From: Bacteroidota bacterium
GTDB lineage: Bacteria; Bacteroidota; Bacteroidia; Chitinophagales; Saprospiraceae
DNA: 5,922 nt
Direction of reading: 5' to 3'
Assembly (NCBI GenBank): GCA_024277695.1
Contig: JAJRUR010000160.1
Span: 1 to 5,922, forward strand
Shown: one piece after another, positions 1 to 5,922 of the stretch
Layout of the letters: every line of letters starts with the position of its first letter
Numbering within the stretch: position 1 is the first letter of the stretch
Made by a program: the position numbers and the translations under genes
The notes under the pieces: generated by a model
What the model was told of the DNA's origin: nothing
The model's input: the letters and a program-made list of their open reading frames with translations, nothing else
The model's database searches: none

Positions 1-264
1 AAAAATCCTTTGGATATCTATCCCTAAAGACAGCAGACTATCCACCAAATGGCGATCCCCAATCTGTGAAGTTTGATTGACAACTAATGCCACACGTTTT
101 CCTTGTAGAGCATCCAAGTACAGCTCCGTACGTTCGCTACCGCTTTGGATCTCTAATGCATCCGGCACTGTAGTCTGTGATCTATCAGCATGTTTGTCTG
201 ACGCGGTAGTACGCATACATGTAGAAAACATCAGAGTCAATAAGAAAAAGGCTATATTTGGCAT
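1..264 (-). CDS. DUF1343 / NamZ-like exo-beta-N-acetylmuramidase, N-terminal part (gene runs off the left edge)
   Basis: The 88 visible residues begin with a hydrophobic export signal (about residues 3-15) ending in FSTC at 13-16. A polar linker follows, then the start of a domain reading GKRVALVVNQTS near residues 55-66 and HLVDSLLSLGIDIQRIF near 72-88. This resembles the conserved opening of the DUF1343 family, whose characterised member NamZ removes terminal N-acetylmuramic acid from peptidoglycan fragments. Family members are usually near 400 residues, so about four fifths of the gene lies outside the window and the catalytic residues cannot be checked. The likely place of action is the periplasm or outer envelope. 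Cys16 could be lipidated, but Thr at -1 makes a poor lipobox and the N-region has no Lys or Arg. ATG 264-262 is chosen; GTG 270-268 is the only other in-frame start before the upstream stop at 333-331. The gene is divergent from the nuclease gene. The family call rests on a short stretch. Confidence 0.8.
   Translation of the reverse strand, partial: MPNIAFFLLTLMFSTCMRTTASDKHADRSQTTVPDALEIQSGSERTELYLDALQGKRVALVVNQTSQIGDRHLVDSLLSLGIDIQRIF
253..260 (+). promoter_or_regulatory. Possible -7 element for the nuclease gene (weak)
   Basis: TATATTTG matches the Bacteroidota primary-sigma -7 consensus TAnnTTTG exactly. It lies about 60 bases upstream of the TTG start, just inside the 5' end of the divergent NamZ-like gene. 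No TTG-type -33 element sits at the expected spacing of about 19-21 bases upstream. A six-base match can occur by chance in DNA of this composition, so this is only a candidate. Confidence 0.2.
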
Positions 265-320
265 AGGCACACAAAAAACAAAAAATTTGTCAACTTTGTT
301 CTTACAAAAATTTCTAAATT
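265..320. promoter_or_regulatory. Divergent intergenic spacer between the NamZ-like gene and the nuclease gene
   Basis: This 56-base, strongly AT-rich spacer is the only divergent gap in the window, so it must hold or border the start signals of both neighbours. It has A-runs on the plus strand upstream of the nuclease start. No clear Shine-Dalgarno sequence is visible for either gene, which is normal in Bacteroidota. CAACTTTG at 291-298 on the plus strand is one base from the Bacteroidota -7 element TAnnTTTG. I see no convincing paired -33 TTG and no hairpin or operator-like palindrome. The regulatory role is inferred from position. Confidence 0.4.
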
Positions 321-323
321 TTG
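306..323 (+). promoter_or_regulatory. TTG translation start of the nuclease gene, with A-rich leader and no Shine-Dalgarno
   Basis: An in-frame TAA at 315-317 closes the reading frame upstream. Only ATT (318) and TTG (321) can precede the first catalytic motif of the exonuclease. The first in-frame ATG encodes Met65, which would remove the ExoI motif at residues 11-13. TTG at 321 is therefore the only reasonable start. The leader reads ACAAAAATTTCTAAAT, A-rich and without a GGAGG-like element, as is common in Bacteroidota. Confidence 0.65.
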
Positions 324-1721
324 GCTGAGCCTAAAACATTTGCTGTCATAGACATCGAAACCACCGGTGGTCGAGCCAAATCCGAAAAGATAACCGAAAT
401 AGCTATCCTCATCTTCCGGAATGGCAAAATTATTAGAGAGTACCAAAGCTTGATCAACCCCGAACGATCCATCCCTCCATTTATAACCCGAATCACAGGC
501 ATCCGCAATGATATGGTAGCCGAGGCACCAAAGTTTTTTGAAATAGCCAAAGACATCATTCAGCTCACAAAAGGATGCATATTTGTAGCACATAATGTGC
601 GTTTTGATTATGCCTTTATCCAAGAAGAGTTCAAGCAGTTGGGATACTCTTTTGCTATGAAAAAATTATGTACCCTGGCGCTTTCGCGAAAGCTGATCCC
701 CGGACTCAAATCCTATAGTCTCAAAAACCTTTGCCGACACTTCGAGATACCTTTAGTCCACCACCACAGAGCTCTAGATGATGCCAAAGCCACTGCTGCT
801 CTATTCGCCATCTTAAGCAAAATAAAAGGTATCGATGACTGGACGAGCCATCTTATAAAAGAAGGTATTCAATCCAGCCGCCTCCCCATACACATCCCTA
901 AAGAAACGATACAGTCCCTTCCTGAAGCACCCGGAGTCTATTATTTTGAAGACCAAGACCATCAGGTCATCTATGTAGGCAAAAGCATCCACATCAAAAA
1001 ACGAGTTCTACAACATTTTGTCAAAATGACACGAAAGGCAGAACAACTCCAAAGCCGTGCATATCATATACACTTCGAGCGTACAGGTAGCGAGCTCATC
1101 GCCATGTTGTTAGAATCTACCGAAATAAAAAGGCTCCAGCCCGAACTCAACAAAAGTCAAAAAACTGTAAGTCTCCCACACAAGTTGATATGTTATAAAA
1201 ATGCACGCGGCTATCTCACGCTCAAAATCATCACATCAAAAAACGAATCTGCTGAGCACGAATACATCAAATCATTCAGATCAAAAAATGCTGCACAGCA
1301 ATATCTCGCTTGGCTTACCAGAGAGTTTGAACTCTGTGCGTCAATCAACAAGGAGAGTACTAATGGCAAGTCTTGTTTTTTGTATAGTCTGGAGATATGT
1401 CGAGGTGCTTGTATGGGACTCGAACATCCTAAAGATTACAACGCACGCGTTTGGACTTTTATAGATAGTCGGCCACATTTTGACCAACAAGATTTTTTGA
1501 TCGTTGATTCGGGTAGATCTGCTGATGAGAAAGCTATTATTGCCATGAAGGATGGAGTATATTATGGATACGGCTATATCTCCGAGTCCGAACTACTAAT
1601 GAGCTATGAGGACATCTTAGATCAAATCAGCCCACAAGAGCACAACGATGAAGTACATTCTATCATATGGTATTATCTCCATAAAAAGAAAGGCCTGCAA
1701 GTCATTTCTCAATCCGAATAG
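321..1721 (+). CDS. DEDDh 3'-5' exonuclease fused to UvrC/Cho-type GIY-YIG endonuclease
   Basis: This 466-residue protein joins two nucleases. Residues 6-168 are a DnaQ-family exonuclease: ExoI DIETTG (Asp11, Glu13), ExoII AHNVRFDY (Asp96), and ExoIII HRALDDA (His149, Asp154), the full DEDDh set. Residues 198-282 are a GIY-YIG domain like the UvrC N-terminus: GVYYF at 205-209, IYVG at 217-220, Arg228, Glu265 in LLESTEIK, and Asn277. All the expected catalytic positions are present. Cys339, Cys352, Cys360 and Cys364 follow with spacing close to UvrC's cluster-binding cysteines. The last ~95 residues match no domain I recognise; the UvrB-binding, RNase H-like and helix-hairpin-helix parts of UvrC are absent. 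No signal peptide is seen, so it should be cytoplasmic. A role in DNA repair or processing is likely, with incision by one domain and trimming by the other as an inference. Such fusions are common in Bacteroidota but poorly characterised. It starts at TTG, and its 3' end overlaps ccsBA by 13 bases. Confidence 0.93.
   Translation: MAEPKTFAVIDIETTGGRAKSEKITEIAILIFRNGKIIREYQSLINPERSIPPFITRITGIRNDMVAEAPKFFEIAKDIIQLTKGCIFVAHNVRFDYAFIQEEFKQLGYSFAMKKLCTLALSRKLIPGLKSYSLKNLCRHFEIPLVHHHRALDDAKATAALFAILSKIKGIDDWTSHLIKEGIQSSRLPIHIPKETIQSLPEAPGVYYFEDQDHQVIYVGKSIHIKKRVLQHFVKMTRKAEQLQSRAYHIHFERTGSELIAMLLESTEIKRLQPELNKSQKTVSLPHKLICYKNARGYLTLKIITSKNESAEHEYIKSFRSKNAAQQYLAWLTREFELCASINKESTNGKSCFLYSLEICRGACMGLEHPKDYNARVWTFIDSRPHFDQQDFLIVDSGRSADEKAIIAMKDGVYYGYGYISESELLMSYEDILDQISPQEHNDEVHSIIWYYLHKKKGLQVISQSE
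1709..1721. other. Convergent 3' overlap of two coding regions
   Basis: The nuclease gene ends with TAG at 1719-1721, while the cytochrome c synthase gene, reading the other way, ends with TGA at 1711-1709. The last codons of each gene therefore share 13 base pairs. No inverted repeat with a T-tract is apparent in the surrounding sequence, so no intrinsic terminator can be assigned to either gene, and transcripts probably run into each other as antisense. Confidence 0.85.
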
Positions 1722-4700
1722 AGTTTTCGATATTTGTAATAAGCCCACATACTGATCAATGCCAGACCAGCTACACTGTAATAGACCCACATAGGTATAG
1801 GCACCGGATCTCCTGTAGCATAAGAATGCAATCCCGACAAATAGTAATTTACACCGTAATAGGTCATTATGACCGATGCAAAGCCAAACAAACTGGCAAA
1901 GTTAAAAGCAAAAAGTCCTCTAAGACCTGGAATGAAGCGCATATGTAGTATAAATGCGTAAACCAATACCGTAACTAAAGCCCAAGTCTCTTTGGCATCC
2001 CATCCCCAATATCTTCCCCAAGATTCGTTTGCCCAAATACCTCCGAGGTAGGTTCCTACACTTACCATAAGCAAACCCCCAAATAAGGTCATCTCACTGA
2101 TATAACTCAGCTCTTTGATCTTAGAAAAGATATACTCTTTGTTTGATGACCGCGCAATAATCATCAAAATCAAATTGAGTACACCCAATATTGCACCCAG
2201 CATCAAAAATCCATAACTCCCCGCCTCCAAAGAAACATGAATAGTGAGCCAATAGGACTTAAGTACCGGTACTAAAGGTGTAATCTCCGGATCCATATAA
2301 CTAAGTAAAGCTACCAACAATATCGTGGATGAAAGTATCGCAGTAGCTGCCATCCCGCCCAAAGACTTTCTTGCAAAAATCAACCCTGCCAAAACGGCTG
2401 TCCAAGCGATATAAATCATCGACTCGTATCCATTACTCCAAGGAGCATGACCGGATACATACCATCGAATCGCTAATCCCAGGGTGTGAAATACAAAAGC
2501 TAATAACAATATGTACATTCCGATTTTTTCGATCCTACGACGATTAATTTTTTTGATAAAAATCGTAGCAAAAAATAAGACCAATAATATCAAACCAAAA
2601 AGCCCGTAGATCAATCCCAATCGATTAAAAACATTCATTCGGTTGAGCAGCACTTCCAATTTTATTTTGGAGGCATTCGGGATGACGGCAGCACCATGTT
2701 TCTTTTGATACTTGTCCAGCTCTACCAATAGATCATCCGCCAACTGCCAATCACTCGACTTAACCCCTTCATCTACCGCATAACCATACGCAAGAAAATA
2801 GCGATTATCAAATGTATCTTCTCCGGTCTTGTTTCTCTTCTTTATGGCATCACTGGTAGATATCCATGTATTATTCTCATCCTTCTTTAATGGAAAAAGT
2901 TTCATAATCCGATTGGAAAACACCATACTCACAATGTTTACACGTTCGTCCAACTTGATAATGGCTTTTTCAAAAGTACCGCGATCTTTTTGATCCATAG
3001 TAAAAGCTTCACGTACATAATCTTTGAGTTTGTATTTGCCGTCATGATCAAAAAAATCTTCATATGCCATCAGTCCTTCACCGGCATCCAATACATTGAG
3101 CACCTCTTCATGGGATCCGACTTTGATCAATGGTACTTTGCCCCATTTTTCCGGATAGATGGTCATCCCCAAAAATACTTGCTCTGCTGATTGTCCATAG
3201 AGTTTTGATTTGCGAGCTACTTTTCGAAGCACTTCGCTGGCAAGAGTATGTATAGGCTCAATGCGTCCCTTATGATCTTGGGTCAGCACATGGGCAAATC
3301 GATCAGCATGGGTCGGATCTATTACAGGCAGGTCTGCAAACTGTTGTGCTTGCGCTTGCATACCCATCCCACTGCTCGTGATGACCAAAGCGATCAGTAC
3401 TTTTGTCGTATTCTCCATTCTTTCCAGACGCTGTCGTAAACTCTGAAATCTACCTCGCTTAAAGAAAAAACTCGCTATAAATCCGAGTGTAAATAAAAAA
3501 TATCCTATATACGAAATCCAAGTACCCCAAAAATCATGATTGACACTCAGGTAAGTACCCAATTCATCCGGATCATAAGAAGACTGAAAAAAACGATACC
3601 CACCATAATTGAGAATATGATTCATATAAATCCGCTTGTCAAAATTTTTGTTGGTCCTTGGGTCGGATAGTGTGACTTCACTGGCATAAGAAGAAGCGCT
3701 ATTGGTACCGGGATAACGTTCAAGGATAAAGTCCCGAAGTTTTAATGAAAACGGTAGCTCAATCTTTTTTGCACCGTAAGATGCCCGAAAAGCCATATCA
3801 CCAATTACCACAGGTACCGGCTTGCCCATAACGCCTTTTTTGCCTTTGACTACGAGTTCTTGCTGAGCTTCTCCTGTGGAGATCTGTAAGCGTGCAGCAC
3901 CCAGAGCCTCACTAGTAAGTTTGACACCTCCTGATTTTAATTCGGCTATAGCCGAAGGATAAAATTCGGGAATTACAAAATTAGTCCTTCCATCAGAGTA
4001 CAATGATCTGAGTACCAAAGGATGATATACACCGGCCTCCAGAGTATCTTGTTTTTGTGTAGCCATCACCAACTGCGTAAGTTTTTGAGGACTTTTAAAG
4101 TAAAGGGTATCCTCGATGTATTTAAAGTGTATCGCTCGAGGATCGGCCACGTCGGTAAAATTAAATTTAGTGCCTCTAAGTTGGAGCTTATCCTCCTTTT
4201 TAAATATATATTCCTCTCTACCACGCGATCCGGCATAGACGAGTTTCATAATAGGGATACCGTCTTCTGATTTGGGTATAATTTCCTCAACCGGATTAGG
4301 AATAAAATCCTTGACCTCCATCTCCACTACCTCGCCGGCAATTCGATATCTATACTTTTCGCGATTATTTCCTTTACTCGCAAACAATACGGGTTCTTCG
4401 ACACGATAAGTTTTTCCATCCTTTTCAGCGATCAAAGTCAGATATGTTTTTGCAGACAAAAAATAATCCGAACTACTGCCTTCACGAATATGCATCATGC
4501 CCTCATAACTTAAATATCTGGTAACAGCTGCGCCTATTAAGATCAATATAATCGACAAATGGAACAATAAGGTTGCCCATTTCTTTTGCTGAATCATACG
4601 AAAGCGAAAAACATTGACAACTATTGTTATCGCAAATAGGAGTAACAGGGCTTCAAACCATTTTGCTTTAAAAATCAATTTTTGCGCCGCAGGTGTTCCA

Positions 4701-4804
4701 AAATCATTCTCGATGAAGGTCGCGACTCCTATAGCCAAGGCAAAGAGCAGCATATACATCCCTGCCGCACGGGTAGAAAAAAGTCCTTCAAAAAATCTCT
4801 TCAT
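1709..4804 (-). CDS. ccsBA: System II cytochrome c synthase, fused CcsB (ResB)-CcsA (ResC)
   Basis: This 1031-residue inner-membrane protein exports haem and attaches it to CXXCH cysteines of apocytochromes c on the periplasmic side. The ResB-like half has three helices (about 13-30, 49-66, 78-96), a large periplasmic domain (97-428) and a fourth helix (431-448). A further helix (467-482) leads to a second periplasmic segment (484-727). The CcsA half (729-1023) has about nine helices and the tryptophan-rich haem-handling WWD motif at 924-941 (W924, W929, W933, W935, D936, W941). The four histidines essential in Helicobacter CcsBA have clear counterparts: His82 and His954 in helices near the cytoplasmic side, His856 and His993 in periplasmic loops. 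Lys/Arg-rich loops (449-462, 751-760, 885-897) fit an N-inside, 14-helix topology. It is longer than the Helicobacter protein (936 residues), and no cysteine is seen. ATG at 4804 directly precedes helix 1; the gap to the upstream cytochrome gene is 49 bases without a visible terminator, suggesting cotranscription. Confidence 0.95.
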   Translation of the reverse strand: MKRFFEGLFSTRAAGMYMLLFALAIGVATFIENDFGTPAAQKLIFKAKWFEALLLLFAITIVVNVFRFRMIQQKKWATLLFHLSIILILIGAAVTRYLSYEGMMHIREGSSSDYFLSAKTYLTLIAEKDGKTYRVEEPVLFASKGNNREKYRYRIAGEVVEMEVKDFIPNPVEEIIPKSEDGIPIMKLVYAGSRGREEYIFKKEDKLQLRGTKFNFTDVADPRAIHFKYIEDTLYFKSPQKLTQLVMATQKQDTLEAGVYHPLVLRSLYSDGRTNFVIPEFYPSAIAELKSGGVKLTSEALGAARLQISTGEAQQELVVKGKKGVMGKPVPVVIGDMAFRASYGAKKIELPFSLKLRDFILERYPGTNSASSYASEVTLSDPRTNKNFDKRIYMNHILNYGGYRFFQSSYDPDELGTYLSVNHDFWGTWISYIGYFLFTLGFIASFFFKRGRFQSLRQRLERMENTTKVLIALVITSSGMGMQAQAQQFADLPVIDPTHADRFAHVLTQDHKGRIEPIHTLASEVLRKVARKSKLYGQSAEQVFLGMTIYPEKWGKVPLIKVGSHEEVLNVLDAGEGLMAYEDFFDHDGKYKLKDYVREAFTMDQKDRGTFEKAIIKLDERVNIVSMVFSNRIMKLFPLKKDENNTWISTSDAIKKRNKTGEDTFDNRYFLAYGYAVDEGVKSSDWQLADDLLVELDKYQKKHGAAVIPNASKIKLEVLLNRMNVFNRLGLIYGLFGLILLVLFFATIFIKKINRRRIEKIGMYILLLAFVFHTLGLAIRWYVSGHAPWSNGYESMIYIAWTAVLAGLIFARKSLGGMAATAILSSTILLVALLSYMDPEITPLVPVLKSYWLTIHVSLEAGSYGFLMLGAILGVLNLILMIIARSSNKEYIFSKIKELSYISEMTLFGGLLMVSVGTYLGGIWANESWGRYWGWDAKETWALVTVLVYAFILHMRFIPGLRGLFAFNFASLFGFASVIMTYYGVNYYLSGLHSYATGDPVPIPMWVYYSVAGLALISMWAYYKYRKLYSD

Positions 4805-4853
4805 ATACTATGCAGTTGATGACAATGAACACTAAAATATTATCGATCTGATA

Positions 4854-5255
4854 TTATTCTGACTGAACCAGCGTACGAATATACAAAACAACTTGCCACC
4901 TTTCTAAAGCACTCAATTTATCCTTAAAAGATGGCATCCCAGCCCTTCCTTCGGTAACTTTCCAGAATAGAACACCATCGGATTGTTGTTCTATAAGACC
5001 ATGAAAGGATTTTGGAGGTGGATTCAATGCTTTTGCCGCCATTCCATCTCCTTTTCCTGAACTTCCATGACAAAAGGCACAATTTTTCTTATATATTAGA
5101 GCACCTTGCTGTAGGTCTTCAGTCCGGAGAGGAATTGGACTGGTCAAAGAATCAGCATTTGGAGGTGCTGTCCAAGCAGTATTTTGAGCTATTACACCGG
5201 AAAAAGAAAAGAGTAACCATAGGCATAAAGAACAATAAAATGATCTGAGTGTCAT
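4854..5255 (-). CDS. Small secreted mono-haem cytochrome c
   Basis: The protein has 133 residues. A signal peptide covers about 1-24: a short N-region with Arg4, a hydrophobic core around 9-22, and likely cleavage after VIAQ or VIA. The class I cytochrome c domain spans roughly 46-131. Its haem attachment motif is CAFCH at 59-63 (Cys59, Cys62, axial His63), followed by GSSGKGDG, and the probable sixth ligand is Met107 in GMPSF. The C-terminal helix ERWQVVLYIRTL (118-129) is the usual one packing on the haem. It should carry electrons in the periplasm; its redox partners cannot be told from sequence. It lies 34 bases after the OB-fold protein gene and 49 bases before ccsBA, so its own maturation enzyme is probably made from the same transcript. 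ATG at 5255 is the start that leaves a complete signal peptide; no Shine-Dalgarno is visible. The single CXXCH rules out a multihaem protein. Confidence 0.93.
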   Translation of the reverse strand: MTLRSFYCSLCLWLLFSFSGVIAQNTAWTAPPNADSLTSPIPLRTEDLQQGALIYKKNCAFCHGSSGKGDGMAAKALNPPPKSFHGLIEQQSDGVLFWKVTEGRAGMPSFKDKLSALERWQVVLYIRTLVQSE

Positions 5256-5289
5256 ATTTTCTGAATAAAGTTCGGTAAAAAAATAAATT

Positions 5290-5922
5290 TTAGTGCGTAG
5301 CTATATCTAACAATCGAGCATCTTCCATAATGATGTCATAACGATATCCCGCACCGAAATCCTGATTCAAAGCGATACGACCTTTGAATGCTACATTCTG
5401 CCCTAGCATTACACGATCTTGAGTAGTAATAGTGAGGTCTTGATTTTTGTCTCCTGAGCCATCAACTACATGCACCCAATTGCGCCCCATAATGCCATTA
5501 TTTACTTTTACGCATCGACCATTGACCAATAACTCTGCTCCGTTGTATTTTTGTCTGTTTTTATAAATCTCTGCGATGTTGGTACTATTAGCTATTGGTG
5601 TTGCTTTATAGTTTGGATCGACCGTTATTTTATTGGCTTTTGCGAGAGTTTGATCCACTAAAGAGCCGGATGTCTTGTCGGTCATAGGACCTCCTGGATG
5701 ATCCCGAGTGATACCGGATACCAGATAGATTGTCTCAAAAGTTCGGTTGTACTCTGTACTTTTGAAATTGCGCTTTTTGAGCCCACCTTTGTAATAGTAG
5801 CTAGCACCTTTTTCAACTTCCTTACGAGGTATAGCTATCCAAAAATCTTCACCTTTTTCAGATACATTGAGGTAAGTATATTTGGTGGCATGGAGGACTT
5901 CGTTGACGACCACTTTGTGGAA
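5290..5922 (-). CDS. Protein with two OB-fold-like domains, NrfJ-like (5' end beyond the right edge)
   Basis: The visible 210 residues are the C-terminal part; the frame stays open to the window edge (FHK precedes the GTG at 5913), so the true start and any signal peptide are not seen. Two beta-rich units can be read. The first (about 3-70) has VVNEVLHATKYTYLNV, FWIAIPRKEVEKG and a NFKSTEYNRTFETIYLVSG-like end. The second (about 128-205) has GRCVKVNNGIMGRNWVHVVD, DLTITTQDRV and a YRYDIIMEDARLLD-like end. A polar linker, 73-120, joins them. Both patterns resemble small OB-fold proteins found near c-type cytochrome genes, some labelled NrfJ-like, and sometimes loosely called DNA-binding. I infer an envelope rather than a DNA role from its place before a secreted cytochrome and ccsBA. 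No CXXCH, membrane helix or catalytic motif is visible, and the function is not established. It ends with TAA at 5292-5290. Confidence 0.7.
   Translation of the reverse strand, partial: FHKVVVNEVLHATKYTYLNVSEKGEDFWIAIPRKEVEKGASYYYKGGLKKRNFKSTEYNRTFETIYLVSGITRDHPGGPMTDKTSGSLVDQTLAKANKITVDPNYKATPIANSTNIAEIYKNRQKYNGAELLVNGRCVKVNNGIMGRNWVHVVDGSGDKNQDLTITTQDRVMLGQNVAFKGRIALNQDFGAGYRYDIIMEDARLLDIATH

Noticed and set aside
77..328. Plus-strand open frame of 83 codons opposite the NamZ-like gene
   Set aside because: It is antisense to a sequence with clear DUF1343 character and has no domain of its own.
252..623. Minus-strand open frame of 123 codons overlapping the start of the nuclease gene
   Set aside because: It lies opposite the conserved exonuclease motifs, has no recognisable domain, and runs through the NamZ-like start region in another frame. 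The true minus-strand gene there begins at 264.
1201..1464. Plus-strand open frame of 87 codons inside the nuclease gene
   Set aside because: It is out of frame with the four-cysteine region, which is conserved in spacing with UvrC; a chance frame.
3355..3415. A second gene start inside ccsBA (Met464 onward, with a signal-peptide-like helix), giving separate ccsB and ccsA genes
   Set aside because: The frame is continuous with no stop or frameshift, and membrane topology works as one chain. The fused form is well known.
4805..4853. Promoter or terminator in the 49-base gap before ccsBA
   Set aside because: No TAnnTTTG element and no stem followed by T-run was found. Short AT palindromes there are not long enough to support a call.
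2990..5248. Several plus-strand open frames of 60-80 codons opposite ccsBA and the cytochrome gene
   Set aside because: All are antisense to well-supported genes, have no domain, and show low-complexity or shadow-like composition.
5256..5289. Ribosome binding site or promoter in the 34-base gap before the cytochrome gene
   Set aside because: It is only A/T-rich sequence; no recognisable motif.
5290..5913. GTG at 5913 as the start of the OB-fold protein
   Set aside because: The frame stays open to the window end (three more codons, FHK), and the first beta-strand would be at the extreme N-terminus without a signal peptide; the gene is better treated as cut by the window.
1..5922. Mobile element, CRISPR array, phage or toxin-antitoxin content
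   Set aside because: No transposase, integrase, direct-repeat array, attachment-like repeats or small paired genes are visible. The nuclease fusion has no defence-type partner next to it.

Overview
The window looks like ordinary chromosomal DNA from a member of the Bacteroidota, probably a Saprospiria/Sphingobacteriia/Flavobacteriia-type lineage. This is inferred from family content, not from a marker gene. Three features support it: a single-chain CcsB-CcsA cytochrome c synthase of about 1030 residues, a DnaQ-exonuclease/GIY-YIG fusion of the type common in that phylum, and a DUF1343 (NamZ) protein. The genes also lack clear Shine-Dalgarno sequences and have A/T-rich leaders, as is usual in this phylum. 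The DNA is moderately AT-rich and almost fully coding. No rRNA, tRNA, CRISPR array, insertion sequence or repeat family is visible.

Layout. At the left edge (1-264, minus) lies the N-terminal part of a secreted DUF1343/NamZ-like exo-beta-N-acetylmuramidase. A 56-base AT-rich divergent spacer separates it from a plus-strand gene (321-1721). That gene encodes a DEDDh 3'-5' exonuclease fused to a UvrC/Cho-type GIY-YIG endonuclease, followed by a UvrC-like four-cysteine motif. It starts with TTG. It converges on the minus-strand cluster, and the two 3' ends overlap by 13 bases.

The rest of the window (1709-5922, minus) reads right to left as a probable operon. First comes a protein with two predicted OB-fold-like domains, cut by the window edge. 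Next is a small secreted mono-haem cytochrome c, then the large CcsBA synthase. The gaps are 34 and 49 bases. The logic is a cytochrome c maturation module: CcsBA moves haem across the inner membrane and attaches it to CXXCH motifs, and the small cytochrome beside it is a natural substrate. The OB-fold protein resembles those found near nrf and other c-type cytochrome clusters; its role is unknown. An electron-transfer enzyme such as a nitrite reductase could lie just beyond the right edge, but nothing in the window shows it.

No clearly new biological system is present. The points most worth a second look are the predicted Fe-S-type cysteine motif in the nuclease fusion, the extra periplasmic domain in CcsBA, and the OB/cytochrome/CcsBA linkage.
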